From Mycolicibacter sinensis (GTDB taxonomy: Bacteria > Actinomycetota > Actinomycetes > Mycobacteriales > Mycobacteriaceae), in assembly GCF_001667375.1 (NCBI RefSeq), contig NZ_LZIN01000098.1, forward strand, positions 1 through 64,000: DNA of 64,000 nucleotides, given 5' to 3'. Shown here in pieces: positions 33,400-41,733 of the stretch; the stretch's first letter is position 1; the number at the start of each line of letters is the position of its first letter. The position numbers were made by a program, and so were the translations under genes. The notes beneath the pieces were generated by a model. It searched no databases. It was not told the origin of the DNA and worked only from the letters and a program-made list of their open reading frames with translations.

Positions 33400-34539
33400 A
33401 TGTCAGCCAGCACAGACGAATCCGTACACCCGACGGTGCGCAAAGCGGCGGCGTGGGCCTGGCGCCTGCTGGTGTTGTTCGCCGCGGCGCTGGTGGTGCT
33501 GCTGATCGCCCGGCGGCTGGAAGTGATCGTCGTCCCGGTGGCGCTGGCGATGATGATGTCGGCGTTGTTGCTACCCGGCGTGGATTGGCTCGACCGGCGC
33601 GGCGTGCCTCGCGGCCTGGCGGTGTTTCTGCTGCTGCTCGGCGGGCTGGCGGCGCTCGCGGGGTTGCTGAGCTTCGTGGTCGACCAGTTCATCGACGGGG
33701 TGCCCGAGCTGGTCGAGCAAGTCACCCAGGTGGTCAACTCGACCCAGCGGTGGCTGATCGAAGGCCCCCTGCATCTGAGCGGCGAACAGATCGACCGCGC
33801 CGGCGAAACCGTGATCAACGGCTTACGCAACAATCAGGCCAAGCTGACCAGCGGGGCGCTGTCGACGGCCGAGACCATGGCCAAGATCTTCACCGGCGCC
33901 TTCGTCGTGCTGTTCACCTTGATCTTCTTCCTCTACGGCGGCCGCAACATCTGGCACTTCGTCGTCAAGTTCTTCCCGAGCGGGGTACGCGACAGGGTGC
34001 ATGCGGCCGGGGTCGCGGGTTTCGAGTCGCTGATCGGCTACATCCGGGCCACCTTCCTGGTGGCACTGGTCGACGCCGTCGGCATCGGCGTCGGGCTGGC
34101 GATCATGGCGGTGCCGTTGGCCTTGCCGCTGGCCTCGCTGGTTTTCCTGGGAGCCTTCGTACCGCTGGTCGGTGCGGTGCTCACGGGATTGCTGGCGGTG
34201 CTCGTCGCCCTGATAGCCAAGGGCTGGGTCTATGGGTTGGTGACGCTGGGCCTGATCATCGCGGTCAACCAGCTGGAAGCCCACGTGCTGCAACCGTTGG
34301 TGATGGGTCGCGCGGTGTCGATCCACCCGCTGGGGGTGGTGCTGGGCATCTCCACCGGGGGGATCCTGGCGGGCATCGTCGGCGCGCTGCTGGCGGTACC
34401 GACGATCGCCTTCATCGACCGGGCGGTGCGGGTACTGGTCGGTTCGTCGGACGACGGCGGGTCCGAGGGCGGCTTGCTCGAAGCCGAACCCGACGAGGTC
34501 AGTACCGGCCCTCCCGACGCAGTAGCTCCGCCGCACTGA
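33400..34539 (+). CDS. AI-2E / PerM-family permease (Rv0205-like)
   Basis: A 379-residue membrane protein of the AI-2E transporter (PerM) family with about eight helices. Family motifs include FLGAFVPLVGAVLTGLLAVLVAL and NQLEAHVLQPLVMGRAVSIHPL. Members exchange small molecules or ions across the inner membrane. The M. tuberculosis relative is Rv0205. Start ATG 33400 gives MSASTDESVH, in a 79-base divergent gap with the LPG-synthase-like gene. Its 3' end overlaps mmpL3 by 41 bases in convergent orientation. Confidence 0.88.
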   Translation: MSASTDESVHPTVRKAAAWAWRLLVLFAAALVVLLIARRLEVIVVPVALAMMMSALLLPGVDWLDRRGVPRGLAVFLLLLGGLAALAGLLSFVVDQFIDGVPELVEQVTQVVNSTQRWLIEGPLHLSGEQIDRAGETVINGLRNNQAKLTSGALSTAETMAKIFTGAFVVLFTLIFFLYGGRNIWHFVVKFFPSGVRDRVHAAGVAGFESLIGYIRATFLVALVDAVGIGVGLAIMAVPLALPLASLVFLGAFVPLVGAVLTGLLAVLVALIAKGWVYGLVTLGLIIAVNQLEAHVLQPLVMGRAVSIHPLGVVLGISTGGILAGIVGALLAVPTIAFIDRAVRVLVGSSDDGGSEGGLLEAEPDEVSTGPPDAVAPPH

Positions 34540-37354
34540 GACCGCCGGCGGCACCGCGGCGCTGCGGGTCGTCCCCGGCCTTGTCGCCCTTGTCGCCCTT
34601 GTCGGCCTTATCGCCCGCAGCGGTGAGCTTCTCGGTCGGCGGGGTGTCCGGGTCGGAAGGGGCGCCTTGGGAACCCGGAACCGGGATGGCGGTGGTCGGG
34701 GCGTTCTCGTCGTCGCCGGCGTCCTGCGGAGGCACCGGCAGCGCCCGTGTCCGCTCGTCGCCACGGCCGCCGCGCAGTTCGCCGAGCCAGGATTCGATTT
34801 CGCGTTCCGGAACGTCGCCCGGCGATTCCACCCGCTCGGTCACCGCATCGGCGGCGGAGAATCGGGTGGTCGGCGCATCAGGCGAACCGGTGTTGATCCG
34901 GTTGGTCCGGGCGCCCGACGGGTTGCCGGTCACCGGCCGGGTCGGCAACTGCTCACTGGGCCGCGAGCGCGCCTGGGCGGACCCGCTCGGTGCGGGGTGA
35001 GTCGGATCGTGCACGGGGCGCGGCGCGCCGGCGCCTACCGCTGCGGGGGCGGGCGTCGCAGCCGGGAAGCGGCGGGTCACCTTGCGCCGCTCGTCGGGCA
35101 GCCGGATCTCGCCCAGCCCGATCCGGTGCTGGAGGCGCTTCATCCAGCGTGGAGCCCACCAGCAGTCGTCGCCGAGCAGTTTCATCACCGACGGCACCAG
35201 GAACATCCGGATCACGGTGGCATCCAGCAACAGCGCCGCCATCAGGCCGAACGCCAGATACTTCATCATCACCAGATCGGAGAACACGAACGATGCCGCG
35301 ACCACCGCCAGGATCAGCGCGGCCGCGGTGATTAGACGACCGGTGGTTGCCGTGCCGATCCGGATCGCCTCGGCGGTGGACATCCCGGATTCTCGGGCCT
35401 CCACCATCCGGGAGACCAGGAAGACCTCGTAGTCGGTGGCCAGGCCCCAGCCGACCGCGACCACCAGCGCGATCACCACCACCATCAGCGGCGTGGGGGT
35501 GAAGTTCAACAGCTCGGCGCCGTGCCCGTCGACAAATATCCAGGTCAGGATGCCCATCGTCGACCCAAGGGTGAGCGCGCTCATCACCGCGGCCTTCAAT
35601 GGCAGCACCAGCGACCCGAACGCCAGGAACATTAACAACGTGGTGGTGGTCAGCAGAATGAACACCATCAGCGGCCCTTGCCTGACCAACGCGTGGATGC
35701 TGTCCTGCTCGAGTGCGGGGGTGCCCCCGACCAGCACGTCGAGGCCCTTGGGGGTGCTCATATGGCGCAGCGCCTTGATCTTCTGCGCGGCCTCGTCGCG
35801 GGTGATCAAGCCGTTTTCGATCACCCGGGTGGAGGTCTCCTTCGAGGCCCCGGGCAGATAGGGCCGTTCTTTCCACATCTCGTCGGGGTCGTCCTCGGGG
35901 ACGACGAACCCGCTGATCGACATCGCCCGACTGCGCACCTCGGCGACCTGCTGGTCGGTCACCGGTTTATCGTTGTCGCTCTTGATCACCAGGGTCAGCT
36001 TCTCGGTGCGGAAGCCGGGGAAAATCTCGTCGAATTGCTCCTGGGCCATCCGGGCGGTGTTGTCCGGCGGGAGATATTTCTCGCTCATCCCGCCGAACGT
36101 CAGCCTGCCCAGCGGGATGATCAGCAGGATCATCGCGACCACGATGGGGATCGCGAAGACCAGCGGCCGCTGCATCACGAAGTTGACCAGCTTGCCCCAG
36201 AACCCGGCCTCGACCTCTTCGCGGGTCTTGGTCTTCTGAGTCTTCTCGGCGAACCAGCCGATGATGCGGTTGGAGAACTCCCAATCCCGCAGGAACGGAA
36301 TGCGGTAGAGGGTGCGCACCCCCAGCGCGTCCACATTGGTGCCCAGCACGCCAAGAATGGCCGGCAGCAGGGTGATCGACAGCAGGGCCGCCAGTCCCAC
36401 CGAGGCGAAGATTGCGTAGGTTATCGCCTTGACGAAGCCCTGCGGCAGCACGAGCAGGCTGGCACCCGACACGATGATCAGCACCGCCGAGAACACCACG
36501 GTGCGTCCGGCCGTCATCACCGAACGGCGGACCGCCGCCTCGGTGTCGTAGCCCTCGGCGATCTCCTCGCGAAATCGGCTCACCACGAACAGGCCGTAGT
36601 CGATCGCGATACCGAGGCCGATCAGCGACACCACCGGTTGGGCGAAGAAGTTGATCGGCCCGAATATGGCGGCGAACCGCAGGATGCCGGTGGCGCCGGC
36701 AATGCTCAAACCACCCACGATGACCGGCAAGCTGGCGGCGACGACCCCACCGAACACGAAGAACAGCACCACCGCCACCAACGGCAGCGCCAGCACCTCC
36801 ATCCGCTTCTGGTCGCTGGCGATGGTGCCGGTCAATTCACTGGCGATCGGCTGCAGGCCGGCCAGTTCGACCTTGCCCCCGTCGAGTTTCTGCAGATCGG
36901 GCTGGACCGCCTGGTAGTTCTTCAAGATGGTGTCGTCGTCGTCACCCTTGAGTTGGATCGACGCGAACGCGTGCTTCTTGTCGGGGTCGGCCATGGTGGC
37001 CAGCGCTTCGGGATTGGTGAAGTAGCCGACCCAGCTCATGATCTGGTCGGGGTGGTCGTTTTTGACCTGGTTCAGCCCGTCTTTGACGCCGTCGAACCAC
37101 CGCTTGTTATCGACGGTCTCGCCTTTGGGGGCGGTGAAGATCGCCACCACATGGCTGGTGCGGTCCCGGCCGTAGGCCTCGTCGCCGAGCACCGATGCCT
37201 TCACCGACTGGCTGCCGTCGTCGTAGAAGCCGCTCTGGGTGACGTGGTCGCCCAGGCTCATCCCGTAGACCCCGCCGCCCAGACAGAGCGCCACCATCAC
37301 GCCGATTACGATGAACCGGTAGCGGTATACAGTTCGACCCCACCAGGCGAACAC
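34499..37354 (-). CDS. mmpL3: MmpL3, trehalose monomycolate exporter
   Basis: A 951-residue essential RND transporter that moves trehalose monomycolate to the periplasm for outer-membrane assembly. Twelve helices are arranged in two halves. The proton-relay Asp-Tyr pairs are D252-Y253 (GIAIDYGLF) and D641-Y642 (GLATDYEVF), equivalent to D256/Y257 and D645/Y646 in M. tuberculosis. The cytoplasmic tail (about 745-951) is disordered, proline-rich and has a DKGDKGDK run near the end. It is the standard target of many anti-tubercular compounds. It follows the NYN gene with a 71-base gap. Confidence 0.97.
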   Translation of the reverse strand: MFAWWGRTVYRYRFIVIGVMVALCLGGGVYGMSLGDHVTQSGFYDDGSQSVKASVLGDEAYGRDRTSHVVAIFTAPKGETVDNKRWFDGVKDGLNQVKNDHPDQIMSWVGYFTNPEALATMADPDKKHAFASIQLKGDDDDTILKNYQAVQPDLQKLDGGKVELAGLQPIASELTGTIASDQKRMEVLALPLVAVVLFFVFGGVVAASLPVIVGGLSIAGATGILRFAAIFGPINFFAQPVVSLIGLGIAIDYGLFVVSRFREEIAEGYDTEAAVRRSVMTAGRTVVFSAVLIIVSGASLLVLPQGFVKAITYAIFASVGLAALLSITLLPAILGVLGTNVDALGVRTLYRIPFLRDWEFSNRIIGWFAEKTQKTKTREEVEAGFWGKLVNFVMQRPLVFAIPIVVAMILLIIPLGRLTFGGMSEKYLPPDNTARMAQEQFDEIFPGFRTEKLTLVIKSDNDKPVTDQQVAEVRSRAMSISGFVVPEDDPDEMWKERPYLPGASKETSTRVIENGLITRDEAAQKIKALRHMSTPKGLDVLVGGTPALEQDSIHALVRQGPLMVFILLTTTTLLMFLAFGSLVLPLKAAVMSALTLGSTMGILTWIFVDGHGAELLNFTPTPLMVVVIALVVAVGWGLATDYEVFLVSRMVEARESGMSTAEAIRIGTATTGRLITAAALILAVVAASFVFSDLVMMKYLAFGLMAALLLDATVIRMFLVPSVMKLLGDDCWWAPRWMKRLQHRIGLGEIRLPDERRKVTRRFPAATPAPAAVGAGAPRPVHDPTHPAPSGSAQARSRPSEQLPTRPVTGNPSGARTNRINTGSPDAPTTRFSAADAVTERVESPGDVPEREIESWLGELRGGRGDERTRALPVPPQDAGDDENAPTTAIPVPGSQGAPSDPDTPPTEKLTAAGDKADKGDKGDKAGDDPQRRGAAGGLSAAELLRREGRY

Positions 37355-37425
37355 CTATACGCTCCTCACTAAAATCTGTTGAGAGATCTTTCGACCCGCG
37401 CGCCCCATTTCAGGCTCTCCAGTTG

Positions 37426-38121
37426 TCACTCGCGCGAGGCCAGCAGTGAGCTCAGCGGCCGGAACGGCTGCAGCCATGCCCCTTGCTCCGGCAGCGAATC
37501 CAGGCTGATCCGCGGCAGCCGCTCCCGGAACACACCAGGAATGTCTTCCAGGTCGACAAACTCCAAGCTATCCGAGGCTAGCGCCCAGCTGGCATGTTCG
37601 CGAAATCCGAGCACGCAGACCGCGATGCCCAGCGCGCGAAGTTCTTCCAGTGGTTCCCGGAACGCCTGGCCGTCGGCAGAAGCCACCGCCACCGCGGCCA
37701 GCCCCTGCTCCTTACGTAACGCAATGTGTTCCAGCATGTCGGAATCGACATCGCTGTCCTCGTCGATCTTCGGCTTGGCGAAGACCGCGAAACCCACGTT
37801 ACGCAACGCCTCCACCCACGGCCGGACGACGTCGGCGCTGCCCGGGGCGATGTTGGTGAACACCGTGGCCTCGGGTTCGACCGGCCATTGCGGGTGGCTC
37901 GCCGAAATCTCGGCGGTGCGATTGAGCAGCCAGCGGCCCAGCGCGTCGAACCGGGGCCGCTCCACCCCGGTCGGACGCCGGCCCAGGATCGCACCCAGGC
38001 CCATGTCCAGATTCGGGGCGTCCCAGACGAGCAGCACCCGACGGGCCGGTGGCCCCGGGGAGGCCGGCTCCTGCGGGATCTCCGTCGTTGGGCCCGGCAC
38101 CTCCGCCACGGTGTCGCTCAC
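37426..38121 (-). CDS. NYN-domain protein (Rv0207c-like), putative RNase
   Basis: A 231-residue protein with an NYN (PIN-like) domain: LLVWDAPNLDMGLGAILG supplies the first acidic residues, EDSDVDSDMLEHIAL the middle set and VASADGQAFREPLEEL the last, the usual arrangement for metal-dependent ribonucleases of this fold. M. tuberculosis counterpart: Rv0207c. Start GTG 38121 overlaps the trmB stop (GTGA). The larger frame upstream reads trmB sequence in another frame. Coupling to a tRNA methyltransferase hints at RNA processing. Confidence 0.87.
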   Translation of the reverse strand: MSDTVAEVPGPTTEIPQEPASPGPPARRVLLVWDAPNLDMGLGAILGRRPTGVERPRFDALGRWLLNRTAEISASHPQWPVEPEATVFTNIAPGSADVVRPWVEALRNVGFAVFAKPKIDEDSDVDSDMLEHIALRKEQGLAAVAVASADGQAFREPLEELRALGIAVCVLGFREHASWALASDSLEFVDLEDIPGVFRERLPRISLDSLPEQGAWLQPFRPLSSLLASRE

Positions 38122-38891
38122 AGCGGCTTCTCCCAGATCAGCTCGGTGATCGCGCTGCCCGCGTCGCGGCCCTTCGCTTCGTATTTGGTGGTGGGCCGGG
38201 CGACTGAGATGGGTAAGCCGGCGCCTTCGGACGGGTCTGTCACTCGGCGCAGGCGGGGCTCGCCGTCGCCGGACTCGGCGATCTGTTCGGCGTAGCCGGC
38301 ATGGTCGGTCGCCGCGTGCAGCACCCCGCCCGGCCGCAGCCGATCGGCGATCAGGGCCAGGGTGGACGGTTGCAGCAACCGCCGCTTGTGGTGCCGGGCC
38401 TTGGGCCACGGGTCCGGGAAGAACACCCGCACCCCGGTCAGCGAAGCCGGGGCTATCAGGTGTTCGAGCACGTCGAGGCCATCGCCACGCAGCAGCCGGA
38501 TGTTGCCCACCTGTTCGCGCTCGATTGCGCAGAGCAACTGCGCCAGCCCGCGCTCGTAGACCTCGACGGCGATCACGTCGAGATCCGGTTCGGCGCGGGC
38601 CATCGCGACCGTGGAGCTACCGGCTCCACAGCCGATCTCGAGTACCACCGGGGCCTCACGGCCGAACCAGCGGTGCGGGTCCAGCGGCTCGGGACGGCCG
38701 GGCCCCTCCGGCGGCAGCACGTCGGCGCCCAACTGAGGCCAGAGCCGCTCCCAGGTCTGGCGCTGGCCGGCGGAGAGCGCGGAGTGGCGATAGCGGACGC
38801 TGAAGTTGCGGGCGCGTCGTGGAGTCGGCGCTTCGGTACCGGCGACGTCTGATGGCGTCTCGACGTCGCGCTGCGCATGCATGCAGTCCAT
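38118..38891 (-). CDS. trmB: tRNA (guanine-N7)-methyltransferase
   Basis: A 257-residue TrmB that makes m7G46 in tRNA. The SAM-binding motif VVLEIGCGAGSSTVAMA and the TrmB hallmark VRVFFPDPWPKARHHKRRL are present, and the protein ends in TKYEAKG-containing sequence as in Rv0208c. Starts at ATG 38891 or ATG 38882 are both reasonable (the second gives MHAQRDVE). The long frame further upstream is not conserved. It is divergent from the G-domain pair that follows. Confidence 0.93.
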   Translation of the reverse strand: MDCMHAQRDVETPSDVAGTEAPTPRRARNFSVRYRHSALSAGQRQTWERLWPQLGADVLPPEGPGRPEPLDPHRWFGREAPVVLEIGCGAGSSTVAMARAEPDLDVIAVEVYERGLAQLLCAIEREQVGNIRLLRGDGLDVLEHLIAPASLTGVRVFFPDPWPKARHHKRRLLQPSTLALIADRLRPGGVLHAATDHAGYAEQIAESGDGEPRLRRVTDPSEGAGLPISVARPTTKYEAKGRDAGSAITELIWEKPL

Positions 38892-39012
38892 GGTGGCCCA
38901 TGGACTGTGGTGTACCCACGGCGCGGTGCACATTGATACCCAACAGTTAGCACCGTGGTGACTCGCTTCACACGGGCACAGCTGACAACATGGCCTCAGT
39001 GGGGCGGGCCGA

Positions 39013-40008
39013 TTGGGCGATGTGGGAGGCATGGTCGTGACACAGGGGCACCAGCTCTTCGCTGCCGAGCTGACTCGGCTGGCCGGCGAGATCTGCAATC
39101 CGGGGTTGTCGTCGCTCGCCGCGGACATCGCCGCGCCGCTGACGATCGCGGTGTGCGGCCGGCGCGGGGTGGGTAGGCGCAGCGTCGCTGCGGCACTGGC
39201 CGCCGCCGGCGTGCGCGTCGCCGACCGGCCTGACGTGGAAGCAGACGCCGTGGTCTACGTGGTCGCCGAAGCGGTCAAGCCGGAGGACACCGCGGCGGTG
39301 GTACGCGCGGGGCGGCGTGCGCCGCTGCTGGTGGTGCTGAACAAGGCGGACCTGGCCGGGCATTGCGGTGTCGCCGGCGTCGCAGCCGCCACCGGGGCGC
39401 CGGCCGAACCGCTCTCGGCGTTGTTCGCACTCGCCGCGCTGGGAGGGCGGCTGGACAATGGGCTGTGGACCGCGCTGCGCCGGCTCGCGGCGGAACCGGC
39501 CGACCTCAGTTGCGCCGAACACTTCGTCAGTTGCCCGCACGGCGTGCCGCGGCAGCTGCGCGAGCGGCTCTGCGCGACCCTCGACCTGTCCGGGATCGAG
39601 CGAGTCCTCGAGCTGGCCCGGCGCGGCGGCACCGTGGCCCAGGCCCGGGCGTTGCTGCGTCGGCTCAGCGGCGTCGACGGCGTGCTGGCCCGGCTGGCCG
39701 CGCTGGGCGCCGGGGCGCGGCACCGGCGGATGACGGAGGCGGTGGCCCGGCTGGAGGCGCTGGCGGTCGGCCGGGATTTCGCCGCACGCATCGATGAATT
39801 CTTGACCCGCGACGCGACGGTGGCGGCCAGGATGGCCGCGGCGGTGGCCGTTCTCCCAGAACACGCGGTGCCGGGTGAACCGCTGCGGCGGGCGCGCCGG
39901 TGGCAGGCCTACCGCAGCGCGCCGATGGGCATCACCCAGCGTGCCTGCGCCGGGGACATCACCCGCGGATCGTTGCGGGCCTGGGCGACGACGCGGGGCC
40001 GCTCATGA
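39013..40008 (+). CDS. Degenerate G-domain protein (Rv0209-like)
   Basis: A 331-residue protein matching M. tuberculosis Rv0209 in position. The N-terminal third reads as a GTPase-like domain: APLTIAVCGRRGVGRRSVAAAL sits where a P-loop should be but lacks the invariant lysine, and LLVVLNKADLAG is an intact NKxD guanine-specificity motif. The rest is helical. Start ATG 39013, or ATG 39031 (MVVTQG). Its stop overlaps the next gene by ATGA. A dynamin-like or regulatory G-protein role is inference. Confidence 0.78.
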   Translation: MGDVGGMVVTQGHQLFAAELTRLAGEICNPGLSSLAADIAAPLTIAVCGRRGVGRRSVAAALAAAGVRVADRPDVEADAVVYVVAEAVKPEDTAAVVRAGRRAPLLVVLNKADLAGHCGVAGVAAATGAPAEPLSALFALAALGGRLDNGLWTALRRLAAEPADLSCAEHFVSCPHGVPRQLRERLCATLDLSGIERVLELARRGGTVAQARALLRRLSGVDGVLARLAALGAGARHRRMTEAVARLEALAVGRDFAARIDEFLTRDATVAARMAAAVAVLPEHAVPGEPLRRARRWQAYRSAPMGITQRACAGDITRGSLRAWATTRGRS

Positions 40009-41603
40009 CCGCCCCACAAGGCCCCGATCTCGACGCCACCGCCGCCGTGGACGCCCTGGTGGCCGAGATCGCCCCGGGGATTCGCCCGCCGGCGGTGCGA
40101 CGCTGCGACGCGATCATGGTGACCGGGCCCTGGTTGGCCGGGGTGAGCGCGGTGGCCTCCGCATTGGCCGACCGGCTGCCGGAGTGGCGCGTGCTGGAAG
40201 CCACCGACCTGATGCCGGGCGAGGTGCCCACGGCGGTGGTGTTCGTGGTGTCGGCCGCAGCGGCACTGACCGACTCGGACTGCGCGCTGCTCGACGCCGC
40301 GGCCGCCCACACCGACGTGGTGATCGGCGTGGTGTCCAAGATCGACGTGCACCGCCAGTGGCGGGAGATGCAGGACGCGGCTCGCGAGACCCTCGCCGAC
40401 TACGCGCCCCGCTATCGCGACGTGGAGTGGGTGGGGGCGGCCGCGGCGCCCGAGCGGGGCGGCCCGCGGGTGGACGACCTGGTTGCCGAACTGGCCAAAC
40501 AGCTCGGTGACAGCGATGTGGAGCGACGAAACCGGCTGCGGTCCTGGGAGTTCCAGCTACGCACCGATGCCGACCGGATCGACCGCGACGCCCGCGCCGA
40601 GGGGCGGCGCGCGCGGGTGGCGTTGCTGCAGGAGCAACGCGACGAGGTGGTGCGGCAGCGGCGGATGTCGAAATCCGAGCGGGTGATCGCGTTGCGCAGC
40701 CGCGTCGCCCAGGCCAAGGTGCAGCTGTCCTACTTCGCCCGCAAGCGTTGCGCCTCGGTGCGCGGCGAGCTCGCCGAGGACGCCGCGGGCATGACTCGGC
40801 GCCGGTTGCCCGAGTTCGAGGCCTACCTGCGAAGCCGGCTGGAGGAGGTCGTGACCGAGGTCGACGAAGGGGTTGCCGAGCACCTGGCCGACATGGCCCA
40901 CGAGTTGGGCCTGTCCGGCGATGCCGCGGCGTCGACCTCGACCCCGCCGCAGTTCGAGACCGGCGCGCCGGCGTTGGCGTCCCGGCGCCTGGAGACCCAG
41001 CTGATGACGCTGCTCGGCGTCGGCTTCGGTCTGGGAGTGGCATTGACGCTGAGTCGGCTGTTCGCGCACCTGGCCCCGGGGTGGACGGCGGCCGGTGCGG
41101 CGCTGTGCGTCGTCGTCGGGGTGGCGGTCACGGTGTGGCTGGTCCGCATCCGCGGGCTGCTGCGTGACCGGGCGGTGCTGGAACGCTGGGTGGGTGAGGC
41201 CACCGCCGCGCTGCGCTCGGCGCTGCAGGAGCTGGTGGCCCTTCGGGTGGTGGCCGCCGAGTCGGCACTGAGCACCGAACTGGCCGAGCGCAACGAAACC
41301 GAGGCGGCGCGGGCCGCGGACCGGATCGCCGGGCTGGACCGGGAACTGCGCGAGCACGCCGCGGCGACCGCCCGGGCCGCCGCGGTCCGGGATCGGCACC
41401 TGCCGACGTTGCAGCGGGCGCTGGCCGCGGTGCGCTCCGAACTCGGCGGTTCAGCGAGGCTCGACGAAGGAGAGGCGAAGCTGGGACCGGCGCATGAACC
41501 GGGCGGTTCAGCGAGGCTCGACGAAGGAGAGGCGAAGCTGGGACCGGCGCATGAAGTGCGTGAATCGGGTCCGTCGGAGACCGCCCGGGACGTTGCCGAC
41601 TAG
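40005..41603 (+). CDS. Large helical membrane protein with degenerate G domain (Rv0210-like)
   Basis: A 532-residue protein. The N-terminal part resembles a G domain (DAIMVTGPWLAGVSAVASAL as a remnant P-loop, VIGVVSKIDVHRQW as an SKxD motif). Then come a long arginine-rich coiled-coil region (about 155-300), two closely spaced membrane helices (about 340-385) and another coiled coil. This order is like dynamin-related IniA/IniC proteins. The C-terminus carries two tandem copies of GGSARLDEGEAKLGPAHE created by a 57-base DNA repeat. Coupled to the preceding gene by ATGA. Confidence 0.78.
   Translation: MTAPQGPDLDATAAVDALVAEIAPGIRPPAVRRCDAIMVTGPWLAGVSAVASALADRLPEWRVLEATDLMPGEVPTAVVFVVSAAAALTDSDCALLDAAAAHTDVVIGVVSKIDVHRQWREMQDAARETLADYAPRYRDVEWVGAAAAPERGGPRVDDLVAELAKQLGDSDVERRNRLRSWEFQLRTDADRIDRDARAEGRRARVALLQEQRDEVVRQRRMSKSERVIALRSRVAQAKVQLSYFARKRCASVRGELAEDAAGMTRRRLPEFEAYLRSRLEEVVTEVDEGVAEHLADMAHELGLSGDAAASTSTPPQFETGAPALASRRLETQLMTLLGVGFGLGVALTLSRLFAHLAPGWTAAGAALCVVVGVAVTVWLVRIRGLLRDRAVLERWVGEATAALRSALQELVALRVVAAESALSTELAERNETEAARAADRIAGLDRELREHAAATARAAAVRDRHLPTLQRALAAVRSELGGSARLDEGEAKLGPAHEPGGSARLDEGEAKLGPAHEVRESGPSETARDVAD
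41445..41555 (+). repeat. Two tandem 54-bp repeat units (57-bp period) inside a coding region
   Basis: Unit 1 (41445-41498) and unit 2 (41502-41555) are identical over 54 bases and separated by CCG, so the period is 57 bases or 19 codons and the frame is kept. Each begins GGCGGTTCAGCGAGGCTCG and contains ACGAAGGAGAGGCGAAGCTG. A diverged copy lies in the intergenic region at 8697-8738 on the opposite strand. Confidence 0.9.
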
Positions 41604-41645
41604 CTGGGTGTATGCCCGCTTCGCCGCGCGGCGCTATCCACGGTA

Positions 41646-41674
41646 ACCTCTTATCTAATGAAGCATTAAGAGGT
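41646..41674. promoter_or_regulatory. Inverted repeat in the pckA upstream region
   Basis: ACCTCTTA (41646-41653) and TAAGAGGT (41667-41674) form a perfect 8-base inverted repeat with a 13-base AT-rich centre that itself contains TAATG-AAG-CATTA. It lies 60-88 bases before the pckA start in otherwise GC-rich DNA. A transcription-factor operator is the likely role. The regulator is not identified. Confidence 0.6.
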
Positions 41675-41733
41675 GGACTGCGGCGCACCAGCGGCCAGGC
41701 CACGAAGTGACACAGGTGACAACAGGAGAGCTC

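Noticed and set aside
34499..34539. 41-base convergent overlap of the AI-2E permease gene and mmpL3
   Set aside because: Noted in the gene entry only: short convergent overlaps are common in compact genomes and both protein ends look natural.
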